DNA of 64,000 bases from Treponema sp. UBA4692 (GTDB lineage Bacteria > Spirochaetota > Spirochaetia > Treponematales > Treponemataceae): assembly GCA_002404895.1 (NCBI GenBank), contig DHKO01000046.1:40937-104936 (forward strand). Direction: 5' to 3'. Made by a program: the position numbers and the translations under genes. The notes under the pieces were generated by a model. The model did not search any database. It was not told the DNA's origin and saw nothing but the letters and a program-made list of their open reading frames with translations. Numbering within the stretch: the stretch's first letter is position 1; each line of letters starts with the position of its first letter. Of this stretch, positions 1 to 8,406 are shown piece by piece.

Positions 1-187
1 GAACTTTTGCCGCTTGTGATGAACTTTCTGTGCGGCTTTTAATCTGGCTGAACGAAAATTCAACAGCCGCAAGTGTCCAGCCGCTTGAACTAGAAGCTGA
101 GCTGGAAGCTGAAGCCGCCGCACCTGCGCAAAACAGGGAAACAGAAAAAAAAATAAAAATCAGAAAAGCAAGCCGGATTTTTTTCAA
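1..187 (-). CDS. Partial secreted protein (N-terminal end only)
   Basis: Reading leftward from a TTG at 187, the frame stays open to the window edge. It encodes two lysines, a hydrophobic stretch ending LFCAG, then a Ser/Ala-rich segment. This is a signal peptide, possibly a lipoprotein signal with Cys near residue 20. The start lies 7 nt after the prfB stop, with a GAAGAAG purine run in the end of prfB as a possible ribosome site, so the two genes are probably co-transcribed. The function cannot be told from about 62 residues. TTG is chosen because no ATG or GTG fits in this frame before the signal sequence. Confidence 0.6.
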   Translation of the reverse strand, partial: MKKIRLAFLIFIFFSVSLFCAGAAASASSSASSSSGWTLAAVEFSFSQIKSRTESSSQAAKV

Positions 188-194
188 TTCTCAA

Positions 195-1328
195 TTACAC
201 TTCTTCTTCGTCGCTTCCGCTGTCCAAAGGCAAGCCTTTCCACTGGGCCTGCAAGTAAGAATCGATGAACTGGTCAATATCTCCGTCCATTACAGACTGA
301 ATATCTCCTGCCGAATACTTTGTGCGGTTGTCCTTGACCATCGTGTAAGGCTGGAAAACATACGAGCGAATCTGGTTTCCCCATGAGATGTCTTTTTTCT
401 CGCCCGCGAATTTCTCGTTTTCCTTTTTCTTTTTCTCTTCGTAATAAGCGTAAAGTTTCGCGCGGAGAAGATTCATACAAGTCTGCCGGTTCATAATCTG
501 GGAGCGTTCTGAATCGCACTGGACAACAATTCCAGTCGGAATATGTGTAAACCGCACAGCAGAATCCGTCTTGTTCACGTGCTGGCCGCCTTTTCCGCCA
601 GAGCGGTAAGTGTCAACGCGCAAATCTTCCGGCCGGATATTCACTTCAATCGTGTCGTCAAGAATCGGAAAAACAAAAACAGAAGAAAACGAAGTGTGGC
701 GTCTCGCATTCGCGTCAAAAGGGCTTATTCTCACCAGGCGATGAACGCCAGCCTCGCCTTTCAAATGCCCGTAGACATAATCGCCATCAATCTGAATCGT
801 AGTTGACTTGATTCCGCCCTCGTCTTCCTGCAAATCAACTGTCTGAAGCTTAAATCCGTGCCGCTCAGCCCATCTGATGTACATTCTCGAAAGCATATAC
901 GCCCAGTCGCAGGCCTCAGTTCCACCGGCTCCCGCGTGAATCGTCAAGAACGCGCCGTTTTTGTCAGCCTCGCCAGAAAGAAGATTCAAAATGCTCTGCT
1001 CCTCAAATTTTTTCTGGCAGGAAGCAAGCTCCTCCTTGATTTCGCCCTCAAGAGAATCATCTCCGCCCTCAAGAGCCAAATCGTAAAGTGTCTCAATGTC
1101 ATCAATTTTCGCCGCAAGCTCACGCCAAGGCTCAACACGATTTTTCAGGAGCTTTATGTCGTTCATTGTCTTCTGGGCTTTTTCAGTGTCGTCCCAAAAT
1201 CCCGGAGCCGCCGTCAAAGCCTCAGTCTCGGCAATTTTCTTGTCGATTGCAGGCGCGTCCAGCTTGTCCCACACATCGTGTATATCTTTTTTAAGCGTGT
1301 TGATTGGTTCTTTTAGTTCTTCCAGCAT
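195..1328 (-). CDS. prfB: Peptide chain release factor 2
   Basis: A 377-residue class I release factor that ends translation at UGA and UAA by triggering peptidyl-tRNA hydrolysis on the ribosome. Visible features are the SPF tripeptide (residues 202-204), the recognition element typical of RF2, and the GGQ catalytic motif (247-249) in the context SGGKGGQHVN. Length is normal. The gene is one continuous frame: the usual RF2 frameshift site (CTT TGA C near codon 25) is absent, and the matching place reads CTG GAC. The ATG at 1328 has a GGAG ribosome site 8 nt upstream. Confidence 0.96.
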   Translation of the reverse strand: MLEELKEPINTLKKDIHDVWDKLDAPAIDKKIAETEALTAAPGFWDDTEKAQKTMNDIKLLKNRVEPWRELAAKIDDIETLYDLALEGGDDSLEGEIKEELASCQKKFEEQSILNLLSGEADKNGAFLTIHAGAGGTEACDWAYMLSRMYIRWAERHGFKLQTVDLQEDEGGIKSTTIQIDGDYVYGHLKGEAGVHRLVRISPFDANARRHTSFSSVFVFPILDDTIEVNIRPEDLRVDTYRSGGKGGQHVNKTDSAVRFTHIPTGIVVQCDSERSQIMNRQTCMNLLRAKLYAYYEEKKKKENEKFAGEKKDISWGNQIRSYVFQPYTMVKDNRTKYSAGDIQSVMDGDIDQFIDSYLQAQWKGLPLDSGSDEEEV

Positions 1329-1439
1329 TTTATGCTCCGTTTATTTTTTTATTTTTTGGGCGTTTGCGAAAAAAAAGGCACAAAAAATATTTTTCGCTAA
1401 AACGCTTTTTTTTTCGGCTTACGCCGTCATCTTTCAAAA

Positions 1440-1580
1440 TTCATCAAGAAAAAAATCCGCTTTTGTTTTTTCCGCACCGGGCTATTCGCCGTTCCGCCTT
1501 TCGGCTTCATTTTTCCGCTCCGCTTCGTTCCGCTTCAAAACGCCTGCGGCGCGGCTGCTATCCCTAACGCGTTTTAACGC
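1440..1580. repeat. GC-rich degenerate intergenic repeat, copy A
   Basis: This stretch between prfB and the Cas2-like gene is rich in short words such as TTCCGC, CTTCG and CGCTTCG and is much more GC-rich than the A/T-rich DNA around it. Related words occur in the same order in the gaps at about 20590-20755 and 25220-25380. It ends in an inverted repeat around AACGCGTTTTAACGCGTT. No reading frame looks like a protein. It may be a decayed dispersed repeat; the family was recognised by eye only. Confidence 0.4.
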
Positions 1581-1587
1581 GTTTGCT

Positions 1588-1875
1588 TTATTTATTCTTT
1601 TCAGCCGTTCCTAAAACCGCTCTCTGCCATTTCTTATGTCTTAGCTCTGTGATTGCAAAATTGCTGTTTACAGGAAACTGATAAATTCTCAGCGTGTCAT
1701 AGTAATCTGTAACCGAATCGATTTCGCGCTTCAACGCGCCAAGCTGAGCCTCGTTCAAAGACATACATTCCCACAAGGCTCTTTGAACTTTCTTAAAACT
1801 GTATCGGGAAAGAATTGCGGCAATCTCTTTCGCGCTGTCAATTCCGCCCGGATCCAAGGCAACAGAAACAAACAT
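1588..1875 (-). CDS. Orphan Cas2-like / VapD-fold small protein
   Basis: A 95-residue protein with the layout of the Cas2 family: a first beta strand ending in an Asp (FVSVALD, Asp8), a helix, then a second strand reading KKVQRALWEC, which matches the xxVQxSVxEC signature of Cas2, followed by a helix and RIYQF as a further strand. Cas2 normally forms the integration complex with Cas1, and some members are metal-dependent nucleases. No cas1, other cas gene or CRISPR array lies in this window, so a CRISPR role is doubtful. It could be a stand-alone nuclease, a toxin-like VapD relative, or a spirochaete housekeeping protein. The promoter TTGACA-N17-TATTCT ends 6 nt before the ATG and there is no Shine-Dalgarno. 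Confidence 0.6.
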   Translation of the reverse strand: MFVSVALDPGGIDSAKEIAAILSRYSFKKVQRALWECMSLNEAQLGALKREIDSVTDYYDTLRIYQFPVNSNFAITELRHKKWQRAVLGTAEKNK

Positions 1876-1881
1876 TATATA

Positions 1882-1910
1882 AGAATAAAAGAATCGATTT
1901 ATATTGTCAA
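1882..1910 (-). promoter_or_regulatory. Promoter of the Cas2-like gene, shared -35 with divergent gene
   Basis: A perfect -35 TTGACA (1910-1905), a 17-nt spacer and a TATTCT -10 (1887-1882) end 6 nt before the ATG at 1875, which predicts a leaderless mRNA. The same -35 DNA reads TTGTCA on the plus strand (1904-1909) and is 17 nt before CAAAAT (1927-1932), which ends 6 nt before the GTG at 1939. The two divergent promoters therefore overlap at their -35 boxes. Confidence 0.6.
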
Positions 1911-1938
1911 ATGACGTTTTTTAATCCAAAATAACCGT

Positions 1939-2865
1939 GTGAAAAAGTTTATTTTTTCTTTCGCCGCAGTTTTCGCGCTGCAATTTTTTTTGCAAAATCT
2001 TCAAGCCCAGACCGTTTTTCAGCAAAAGCCTGTTGTAAGCTCAATCTCAGCAAAAAAAGCAGCAGTCAACAAAATAAAGCTCACATGGTCTCTTCAAGAG
2101 AATTTCAGCGCGGCGAGCATCGCAGTTTTCAGAAGCAGCAGGCAAATCACCGAAGTCTCCGAGATTCTTTCAATGAAGCCTGCCGCAGAAATTCCAGCAA
2201 AATCGACTTCGTACACAGACACTTTGAAATTTTTCGGCGAATACTACTACGCACTGATTGCGCGCGACAAAAATGGAAATCTTTGCGACATTGTGATTCC
2301 GTCTGTAAACGCGACAATGAGCGCGGTAAAGCTTGAAAATCCAAAAGAAGGCGTAATTGCAGAAAATACGATATCTGAGCAGCCGGAACAAAAATATCAG
2401 CCGTCGTTTCTGCGGGACTTGCCGCTTCCCTATCTAAATTTGATTTCAGACATAGGAAGAAAGCCGACAGAATTCGGCGAAAAGGCGAAAAAAAGCGCGC
2501 AGGAGCTTTCAGGAAAGTTTTTCGCGCAAAAGCCCAAAATTCGAGAGCCTTATATCTTTGAGGAGGATTTAGTCTGCGCTCCGAACGGCGACGACTATTA
2601 TCTTTTTCAGTCGCTCAAAAATTATTTCATAAAAAAAGACTACAAAAATTCCGCCGCCGACTTGAAAAAATTCTTGAGCGTAAGCCGCGAGCCGTACACA
2701 GCGGCGCGGGCATCGTTTTATCTTGCGGAATCGCAGTATTATTGCAGAAATTACAAATCCGCATTGCAGCTTTTTCTTTTTCTTGAAGATATTTTTCCGT
2801 CTCTTTCAAAGCTTTGGGCGGATTCAAGCCTTGACCAGTACGCAACTCCGCCACAAACAAACTGA
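1939..2865 (+). CDS. Secreted FN3-like / TPR-like protein of unknown function
   Basis: A 308-residue protein. Residues 1-23 form a signal peptide (MKKF..., cleavage near LQAQ). Residues about 30-110 look like one fibronectin-III-like beta sandwich (KIKLTWS near the start, YYYALIARD near the end), followed by a linker and a helical C-terminal region (about 205-300) resembling TPR units, with YYLFQSLKNYF, AARASFYLAESQYY and ALQLFLFL. A periplasmic or surface scaffold role is inferred. It is transcribed divergently from the Cas2-like gene and convergently with the TPR gene at 2893. The GTG start follows a -10-like element with no Shine-Dalgarno. Confidence 0.65.
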   Translation: MKKFIFSFAAVFALQFFLQNLQAQTVFQQKPVVSSISAKKAAVNKIKLTWSLQENFSAASIAVFRSSRQITEVSEILSMKPAAEIPAKSTSYTDTLKFFGEYYYALIARDKNGNLCDIVIPSVNATMSAVKLENPKEGVIAENTISEQPEQKYQPSFLRDLPLPYLNLISDIGRKPTEFGEKAKKSAQELSGKFFAQKPKIREPYIFEEDLVCAPNGDDYYLFQSLKNYFIKKDYKNSAADLKKFLSVSREPYTAARASFYLAESQYYCRNYKSALQLFLFLEDIFPSLSKLWADSSLDQYATPPQTN

Positions 2866-2892
2866 AAACCAAAGAAGATTCCCTTTAGAATT

Positions 2893-5076
2893 TTAGTTTT
2901 TGATTGCGCGGATTAAGTCGATTATAACAGGCGTTCTTACAAGTCCAAGCTCTTCTGCGCTGAGTTTTCTCTCATTTTCATCTTTCGGAAGAATCCGCTC
3001 TCCGTTCTCGCCGGCCGCCGGAGAATTTTCGGAAATCTGAATATCCGCGCCGCTTTTTCCGTCAGGAACAGAAAGAAGAAGAACTTCATCGCCGACATTA
3101 ACACGGTCATAAAATCCGTTCTGCTCGAGCGTTCCCTGCGAAATCTCCTCGCCTGCTTCCGACAATGTGATTTTTCCAAGATAATCTTTCTTGTCGAAAG
3201 TGATTCCAGTTCCCTTGTCGGCAGTGCGCACTTTTCCGGCTTTCACAACATCAAGAACAACGTCCTTTTTCATTCCCTCGACAGTCCCCAAGTCAACGAG
3301 AATTTCATTAACAGTCTTGTCGATGATTTTTCCCTTTACAGGCAAAATGTCGAGAACATCGCGCCTGAACGCACGCAAAACAGAAGCGAAGCGGTCGTTT
3401 CCAGTCCTGAAAGAACTGAATTTCGCGGTCTCGGTTCCAGTCCGTCCAGAATATATGGCCGAGTCAAGCGAAAATTCTCGGTCGGTCTCGTTAATAGAAA
3501 GCATCACAAAATAGTCCATCTTGTTTGCGCGCGCAAGACTGAAAGCCTCGCCGTATCCTGAAACAGCCTTGTTTTCAACAGCGACAGAAGCAGACGAAAT
3601 CCCTGAGAAAATATCCGCAGCCATTGCAGCCGCAATTTCCTCAGCGTCAGAATGAACAAGCTGCACAGGAGACTTCGTGAAGTAAATTCCAATCCGCCAT
3701 CTCGTCTTGTCAAGATAAAACGGGTCAACATTCCATTTTGCGCTCAAAGAATATTTCAAAATAGCCTCGTAAGCCTCGATTGTGTCGTTCACGCGCGTGT
3801 TTCTCAAACTTTTTTCATTAGAAGAAAGATTTTCCGCATTTTGATTTTGATTCGTTCCGTTTTCATTTTCAGAAGAAGAAACTCCAGCCGAATTCTGATT
3901 TTCTTTTGCCTGCTTTATAAATTTCAGCTGATTAAGATAATTTTCGTTCAAGCCAGTACGCGTCAAAAGCTCCGCATACTCGCTCCGGGCGGCTGTGTCG
4001 TAAGGATTCAGCTTCAACGCGCGCTGATATTCGTAGCGTGCCTCCTCGCCCATAAAAGTTTTTGCGTATTCGCGGCCTTTCTTCACGTGATATTCAGCCC
4101 AGGAAGCACGTTTCGCGTCCTCCACCGGAAGATTTTTCATTGCGGTAAGCTCAAGCGCGCTTCTCATAACTTCATCTCTTGGATTCACGGCAAGACCTTC
4201 AGACCATGTTTCAAGCGCCGTAGTGATGTCATTTTTTCTGTACTGGGAAAGCCCCTTTATGTACCAGCTTTGAGAATTGTTTCTGTCTTTTGAAATCAGA
4301 TAGTCAGAAATGTCGATGACTTCATCGTAGCGTTTTTGAGCGTACAAAATAGAAGAAAGTAGCTCGTAGGACTTCACAGAATTAGCGTTAATCTGGATTG
4401 CAGAGCGAATCTGCCGTTCTGCCTCCTTTAAATTTCCAGACTTTGCCGCAAGATAAGATGCAAGATAATGAACCTCGCCGTCTCCTGAATGAAATTTCAA
4501 GGCCTGAGAAATATATTTTTCAGCAGCTTCGTTGTTTCCAGTCTCAGCAGAAATCAGGGCAAGCGAAAGAAGAGCTTTTCTGTTGTTCAGCTGCCGTTTC
4601 AGCGCGTCCTGATACTGATTCTGCGCGCCAAGATAGCTTCCTGTGTACAAGTCAAGCTCGGCAAGCCCGAAACGCGCGTTTATGTCGTTCGGAGATTTTT
4701 TCAAAACAGAACTGAAAACTTTTCCAGCCTCGTCAAAGCGGCCAAGACTTATAAGGCAAAGTCCCCGGAGATTCTGAATGTCTGTCCTGTTTTTCGCGAA
4801 CTTGTCAGCCGAGTCAAGATATGTGAGCGCGAGATTGAAGTCGCCTGCCGAATATGTAACTTCCGCAAGATGAAACCACGCCTCGCAAAATGCGGGATTC
4901 CGCTGCAAAGCGAGCTGAAAGTCCTCGGAAGCACCGTAAAAATCTTCCTTTTCCTGTTTTTTGATTCCGCTCTCATAAAAACGAAGCGGATTTGAGCCTT
5001 GCGAAACTGAATTCTGCGCAAAAACCGCCGCTGAAAGTGAAATGAAAACAAAAAACGCGCCCAATAACTTTTTCAT
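2893..5076 (-). CDS. Periplasmic TPR-repeat protein, 727 residues
   Basis: A signal peptide (residues 1-20, ending AVFAQ) is followed by roughly ten tetratricopeptide repeats up to about residue 395. Recognisable TPR consensus fragments include AWFHLAEVTYSAGDFNLAL, SWYIKGLSQYRKNDITTAL and YEYQRALKLNPYDTAARSEYA. A short Asn/Gln/Ser-rich linker (about 405-430) leads to a roughly 290-residue C-terminal domain that I do not recognise. TPR solenoids bind protein partners, so a periplasmic scaffold or assembly factor is likely. The gene starts 21 nt after the corC/tlyC stop without a Shine-Dalgarno; a weak GATATT lies 6 nt before the ATG. Confidence 0.75.
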   Translation of the reverse strand: MKKLLGAFFVFISLSAAVFAQNSVSQGSNPLRFYESGIKKQEKEDFYGASEDFQLALQRNPAFCEAWFHLAEVTYSAGDFNLALTYLDSADKFAKNRTDIQNLRGLCLISLGRFDEAGKVFSSVLKKSPNDINARFGLAELDLYTGSYLGAQNQYQDALKRQLNNRKALLSLALISAETGNNEAAEKYISQALKFHSGDGEVHYLASYLAAKSGNLKEAERQIRSAIQINANSVKSYELLSSILYAQKRYDEVIDISDYLISKDRNNSQSWYIKGLSQYRKNDITTALETWSEGLAVNPRDEVMRSALELTAMKNLPVEDAKRASWAEYHVKKGREYAKTFMGEEARYEYQRALKLNPYDTAARSEYAELLTRTGLNENYLNQLKFIKQAKENQNSAGVSSSENENGTNQNQNAENLSSNEKSLRNTRVNDTIEAYEAILKYSLSAKWNVDPFYLDKTRWRIGIYFTKSPVQLVHSDAEEIAAAMAADIFSGISSASVAVENKAVSGYGEAFSLARANKMDYFVMLSINETDREFSLDSAIYSGRTGTETAKFSSFRTGNDRFASVLRAFRRDVLDILPVKGKIIDKTVNEILVDLGTVEGMKKDVVLDVVKAGKVRTADKGTGITFDKKDYLGKITLSEAGEEISQGTLEQNGFYDRVNVGDEVLLLSVPDGKSGADIQISENSPAAGENGERILPKDENERKLSAEELGLVRTPVIIDLIRAIKN

Positions 5077-5097
5077 ATATCTAATATCGGCAAATTT

Positions 5098-5940
5098 TTA
5101 TTTATCTTTTTCTTTTGAAGATGAATCGGAAGAAGAATCAGTCTTTTTGATGACTTTTATCAGATTCACGCGGTGGCCTTCCATGTCCTGAACAATAAAT
5201 TCAAAATTCTCATATTCGATTTTCTCATATTTGACAGGAATTCTTCCGAACAAGTCGAGGACAAAGCCTCCAAGCGTGTCAAAATCATCTGTCGGAAATG
5301 AAGTCTGAAGAGTCTCGTTCAAGTCGTCAAGGTCAACGCGAGCGTCGCAAAGCCAGCAGTTTGTTCCAAGAGACACGATGTCCTCTCTCTCGTTGTCAAA
5401 TTCGTCCTGAATGTCGCCTACAATTTCCTCGATTATGTCTTCCATGCAGACAATTCCCGAAACTCCGCCGTACTCGTCGATTGCAACCGCAATATGCTGA
5501 TGACGACGCTTGAATTCGCGCAAAAGTCCGTCGATTTTCTTTGTTTCAGGAACAAAATATGCTTTTCTTATGATTTTCTGCAAGTCGATTGCTTCTTTGT
5601 TTGAAAAGGCTTTCAAAATATCTTTCACGTAAAGGATTCCGACAACATTGTCGATTGACTCGCTGTAAACCGGAAATCTCGCGTGCCCGCTTTCCGCAAT
5701 TTTTGAAAGAAGCTCGTCTTCCGGCGTGTCGATTGAAATAAAATCAACATCGATTCTTGGAATCATGACTTCCTTAACAGAAGTCTCGGACAAATCCTCA
5801 ATGCCCTTAATCATGTCGTTTTTTTCTTCAATAAAACTTTCTTCCGCCGCCGCGTCTAAATCAGAATTTTTTTCTGATTTTGCGGCGTTACTGGAGTGAT
5901 AGTCCTCGTCTTTTTTCTTTGCGAATTTGAATAATCCCAT
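5098..5940 (-). CDS. tlyC: CorC/TlyC-family CBS-pair protein
   Basis: A 280-residue soluble member of the HlyC/CorC family. It has a charged N-terminus, two CBS domains (about 60-195; motifs VMIPRIDVDFI and IAVAIDEYGGVSGIVCMED) and a C-terminal CorC_HlyC domain (about 205-270; FDTLGGFVLDLFGRIP). The DUF21 membrane domain of larger relatives is missing, as in E. coli CorC (YbeX). Family members are linked to Mg/Co efflux or sensing; the name hemolysin C is historical. It lies downstream of ybeY, pgpH and phoH, the conserved cluster. AAGGAAAC serves as the ribosome site before ATG 5940. Confidence 0.88.
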   Translation of the reverse strand: MGLFKFAKKKDEDYHSSNAAKSEKNSDLDAAAEESFIEEKNDMIKGIEDLSETSVKEVMIPRIDVDFISIDTPEDELLSKIAESGHARFPVYSESIDNVVGILYVKDILKAFSNKEAIDLQKIIRKAYFVPETKKIDGLLREFKRRHQHIAVAIDEYGGVSGIVCMEDIIEEIVGDIQDEFDNEREDIVSLGTNCWLCDARVDLDDLNETLQTSFPTDDFDTLGGFVLDLFGRIPVKYEKIEYENFEFIVQDMEGHRVNLIKVIKKTDSSSDSSSKEKDK

Positions 5941-6120
5941 TTCTGTTTCCTTTTTTTTATATTTCAGCCCGATTTTTAATTTTTCAGGCCGTTTTTTGTT
6001 TTTAAGATTCTTTTTTCAGAATCATTTTTTTCCAATTATCAATTTTTCGGTCAAATTTTTCCGATTTTTCAGAAATCATTTTAAGACAAGATTCCGCGTC
6101 ATTTTCCAGCCGATTCCGCC

Positions 6121-6603
6121 TTACATCAGATTCACCGACGAGAATTTTTTCAGCGCGTTCTCCTGAATGCAAAGCATTTCGTCTTTCGGTTCAACTCCGC
6201 TTTCAATATGCTCCTCGCCGTGGTCATAGCCGTTAAGATGAAGGCAGCCGTGAATCAAAAGCCTTTTAAGCTCCTCGTTCTCGCTCACCTTGAAATATTC
6301 GGCGTTTTTCACAAGCGTCTCAAAGCTGATTGCAATGTCACCCGCCTCAAGCCATTTTCCTTCCTCGTCCTCATACTCTGAACCGTTCTCAAACGAAAGA
6401 ATGTCGGTCGGGCTGTCGATATTGCGGTAAGCCTTGTTAAGATTTTGAATCTCAGCGTCGCCGCAAAATAGAATCGAAATCTCCTCGCCGTCAAATTTCA
6501 GCTCATCAAGAACTTTCTCAACGTAATTTTTGATTTTTTCTTCATCAAACCATTCAGGAACCGCAATATCTTCCTGAACAGAAATCAAAATTCTGTTTGC
6601 CAT
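6121..6603 (-). CDS. ybeY: Endoribonuclease YbeY (rRNA maturation)
   Basis: A 160-residue single-strand RNA endonuclease involved in 16S 3' end maturation and 70S quality control. The zinc-binding HxxxHxxxxxH motif is visible as HGCLHLNGYDH (His118, His122, His128), preceded by the TDILSF segment at about 66-71. The gene starts directly after the pgpH stop (TAA then ATG, no gap) with AGGTGA as ribosome site, so it is translated from the same mRNA. A 180-nt A/T-rich gap separates it from corC/tlyC; I see no gene there. Confidence 0.95.
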   Translation of the reverse strand: MANRILISVQEDIAVPEWFDEEKIKNYVEKVLDELKFDGEEISILFCGDAEIQNLNKAYRNIDSPTDILSFENGSEYEDEEGKWLEAGDIAISFETLVKNAEYFKVSENEELKRLLIHGCLHLNGYDHGEEHIESGVEPKDEMLCIQENALKKFSSVNLM

Positions 6604-8322
6604 TTACTCACCTTTTTTTGTTTTTTCAGAGGACTCTGTTTTTTCGCTCTCGGATTCAGCCTCTGGTTTTTCAGGAATGACCGAGTTAGAATCGTCTTCC
6701 TTTTGATTTTGATACTTGATTCTTCCGTGATAATAAGCCGCCAAAATCTGAACGAAAGTGTCCTTGATTTTTGTAAGCTCGCCGAAAGTAAGAGCTGAAT
6801 TGTCAAGCTGGTTTGACTCGATTTTTGCGTTTATAAGCTCGCCGATGAATTTCTCAAGACGCTGCGGTGTCGGCTTGTCAAGAGACTTGCACGCAGCCTC
6901 GCAAACGTCCGCGAGCATAACAACGCCGCTTTCCTTTGTTGTCGGCGGATTTCCAGGATAAGAATAATCCTCGGGGCTCACATTCGGGTCTTTTTCTTTC
7001 GCCTTGTTGAAAAAGTACGTAACAAGGCTGTTTCCGTGATGCTCGGCGATTATGTCAAGAACCGGCTTTGGAAGATGGAGCTGCCGCGCCTTTTCAAGCC
7101 CGATTTTTATGTGGCTTTTTATGATTGAGACTGAAAGCGACGGATTCAAGTCTGTGTGCTTGTTCACCGTGTCAATGTTGTTTTCAGTGAAATACTCAGG
7201 ATGCTCCATTTTTCCGATGTCGTGGTAGTAAGCTCCAACGCGGGCTAAAAGCGCGTTCGCGCCGATTGCCTTGCACGCATTCTCCGCGAGCTGCGCCACC
7301 ATCATCGAGTGCTGGTAAGTTCCGCTTGCCGTAAGAAGAAGCTTGCGCAGAACAGGCGTGTTCTGGTCGCTCAAGTCCATCAGGCGGAAAACCGAAGCCG
7401 TGTTCATAAGCGTCTCGAGCGGAGTCAAAAAACCGAGAACAAGGATTCCTGAAAGGAAGCCGTTGAAAGCGACCGCCGGAATCACAAAAATGCTGTCGCC
7501 GAAATTTCCGTTGAACACAACTTTCAAAAAGATAATGAAGACAATATTCAGGACAGCCTGCATTATCGAGGCGAAAACCATATCGATTCTGCGCTCGATT
7601 CTAAGCACAATGCGCGACGCGGAAACTGCGGCCGCAAGCGTGAAAATCGCAGGCACAAGCTGAAAATTCTCGGCGCACAAAACTCCAAGAGAAAGAAGCA
7701 TCGAGAAAAAAAGCGCGGAAGTCTGACCGAACAGGATTGCGACCAAAAACGCGCTGAAAGAAGCCGGAATCAGAGCGGAAAGCGCGAACGGAGTCTGAAA
7801 CAGAGCCGATTTTCCGCCGAACGCCGACACAAAAAACACAAGCACAAAAAGCACGCACTCAAGAATCACTTCCTTGAATTCGACATTTCTTTTGAGCAGA
7901 ACAGGATTAAAAAGGATAATCCAGAACGCCGCAACCAGCAAAAGGAAAAGCACGCTGTTGCAGAAAGCCCTGTAGTCAACGTAGACAGGCGACTCCGCAA
8001 TTTTTTTAAGCTTGTAGAATTCTTCCTCGGTGATTGGAAAGCCTTTTCTGATTACTTTTTCGCCTTTTTCAACTTCAATTGGATAAGAATCGTCAGCAGG
8101 AAGCGACTTTGTCGCGTAGATTGTCTTGTCGGCAATCTGCCCGATTTCGTACTCGTCAACCGCAAAAGAAGCGATTGTCTCGGTTGTGTTCGCGTCAAAA
8201 TAAACAATCGCCGAAGAAGCGAAAAATGTCATGAACGCGAGCGCAATAACGCCCCAGTTCTTCACGACAAATTTTCCGATTGACTTGAACAAGCTCTCCG
8301 AATTTTCACTTTTGTCTTTCAT
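6604..8322 (-). CDS. pgpH: 7TM-HD phosphohydrolase, PgpH type (c-di-AMP phosphodiesterase family)
   Basis: A 572-residue membrane protein. One N-terminal transmembrane helix (about 23-42) and a short extracytoplasmic segment (about 43-115) are followed by a multi-helix membrane domain (about 118-300) and a cytoplasmic HD domain (about 330-500) with H338 in TYQHSM, the HD pair in YYHDIGK (367-368), and HH in AEHHGN. PgpH-type proteins hydrolyse cyclic di-AMP. The extracytoplasmic segment is shorter than in Listeria PgpH. The C-terminus is a Glu/Lys/Ser-rich tail. It sits between phoH and ybeY, its usual neighbours. AAGGAT precedes ATG 8322. Substrate is inferred from the family. Confidence 0.88.
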   Translation of the reverse strand: MKDKSENSESLFKSIGKFVVKNWGVIALAFMTFFASSAIVYFDANTTETIASFAVDEYEIGQIADKTIYATKSLPADDSYPIEVEKGEKVIRKGFPITEEEFYKLKKIAESPVYVDYRAFCNSVLFLLLVAAFWIILFNPVLLKRNVEFKEVILECVLFVLVFFVSAFGGKSALFQTPFALSALIPASFSAFLVAILFGQTSALFFSMLLSLGVLCAENFQLVPAIFTLAAAVSASRIVLRIERRIDMVFASIMQAVLNIVFIIFLKVVFNGNFGDSIFVIPAVAFNGFLSGILVLGFLTPLETLMNTASVFRLMDLSDQNTPVLRKLLLTASGTYQHSMMVAQLAENACKAIGANALLARVGAYYHDIGKMEHPEYFTENNIDTVNKHTDLNPSLSVSIIKSHIKIGLEKARQLHLPKPVLDIIAEHHGNSLVTYFFNKAKEKDPNVSPEDYSYPGNPPTTKESGVVMLADVCEAACKSLDKPTPQRLEKFIGELINAKIESNQLDNSALTFGELTKIKDTFVQILAAYYHGRIKYQNQKEDDSNSVIPEKPEAESESEKTESSEKTKKGE

Positions 8323-8360
8323 TTTTAATCCTTTTTATAATTTTGGAAGAAAAAAAGTTT

Positions 8361-8399
8361 GAAAGAAAAAAGGAAACCTTTTTGAAAAGGTGGCCTTTT
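8361..8399 (-). terminator. Rho-independent terminator after phoH
   Basis: A two-part hairpin, with outer arms AAAAGG/CCTTTT (8368-8373 with 8394-8399) and inner arms ACCTTTT/AAAAGGT (8376-8382 with 8385-8391), is followed in the minus direction by TTTTTTCTTTC. It lies between phoH and pgpH, so it may reduce read-through into pgpH-ybeY or signal a separate promoter for them. Confidence 0.65.
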
Positions 8400-8406
8400 G
8401 TCTTTT

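Noticed and set aside
195..1328. Programmed frameshift in prfB
   Set aside because: No in-frame UGA and no CTTTGA site; the gene is open from ATG 1328 to its stop.
3652..4293. 213-codon frame antisense to the TPR gene
   Set aside because: The product is Arg/Phe/Ile-rich with no domain, and the minus-strand TPR repeats are clear.
5941..6120. Terminator between ybeY and corC/tlyC
   Set aside because: GATTCT/AGAATC forms a hairpin, but the T-run lies on the plus strand while the genes are on the minus strand.
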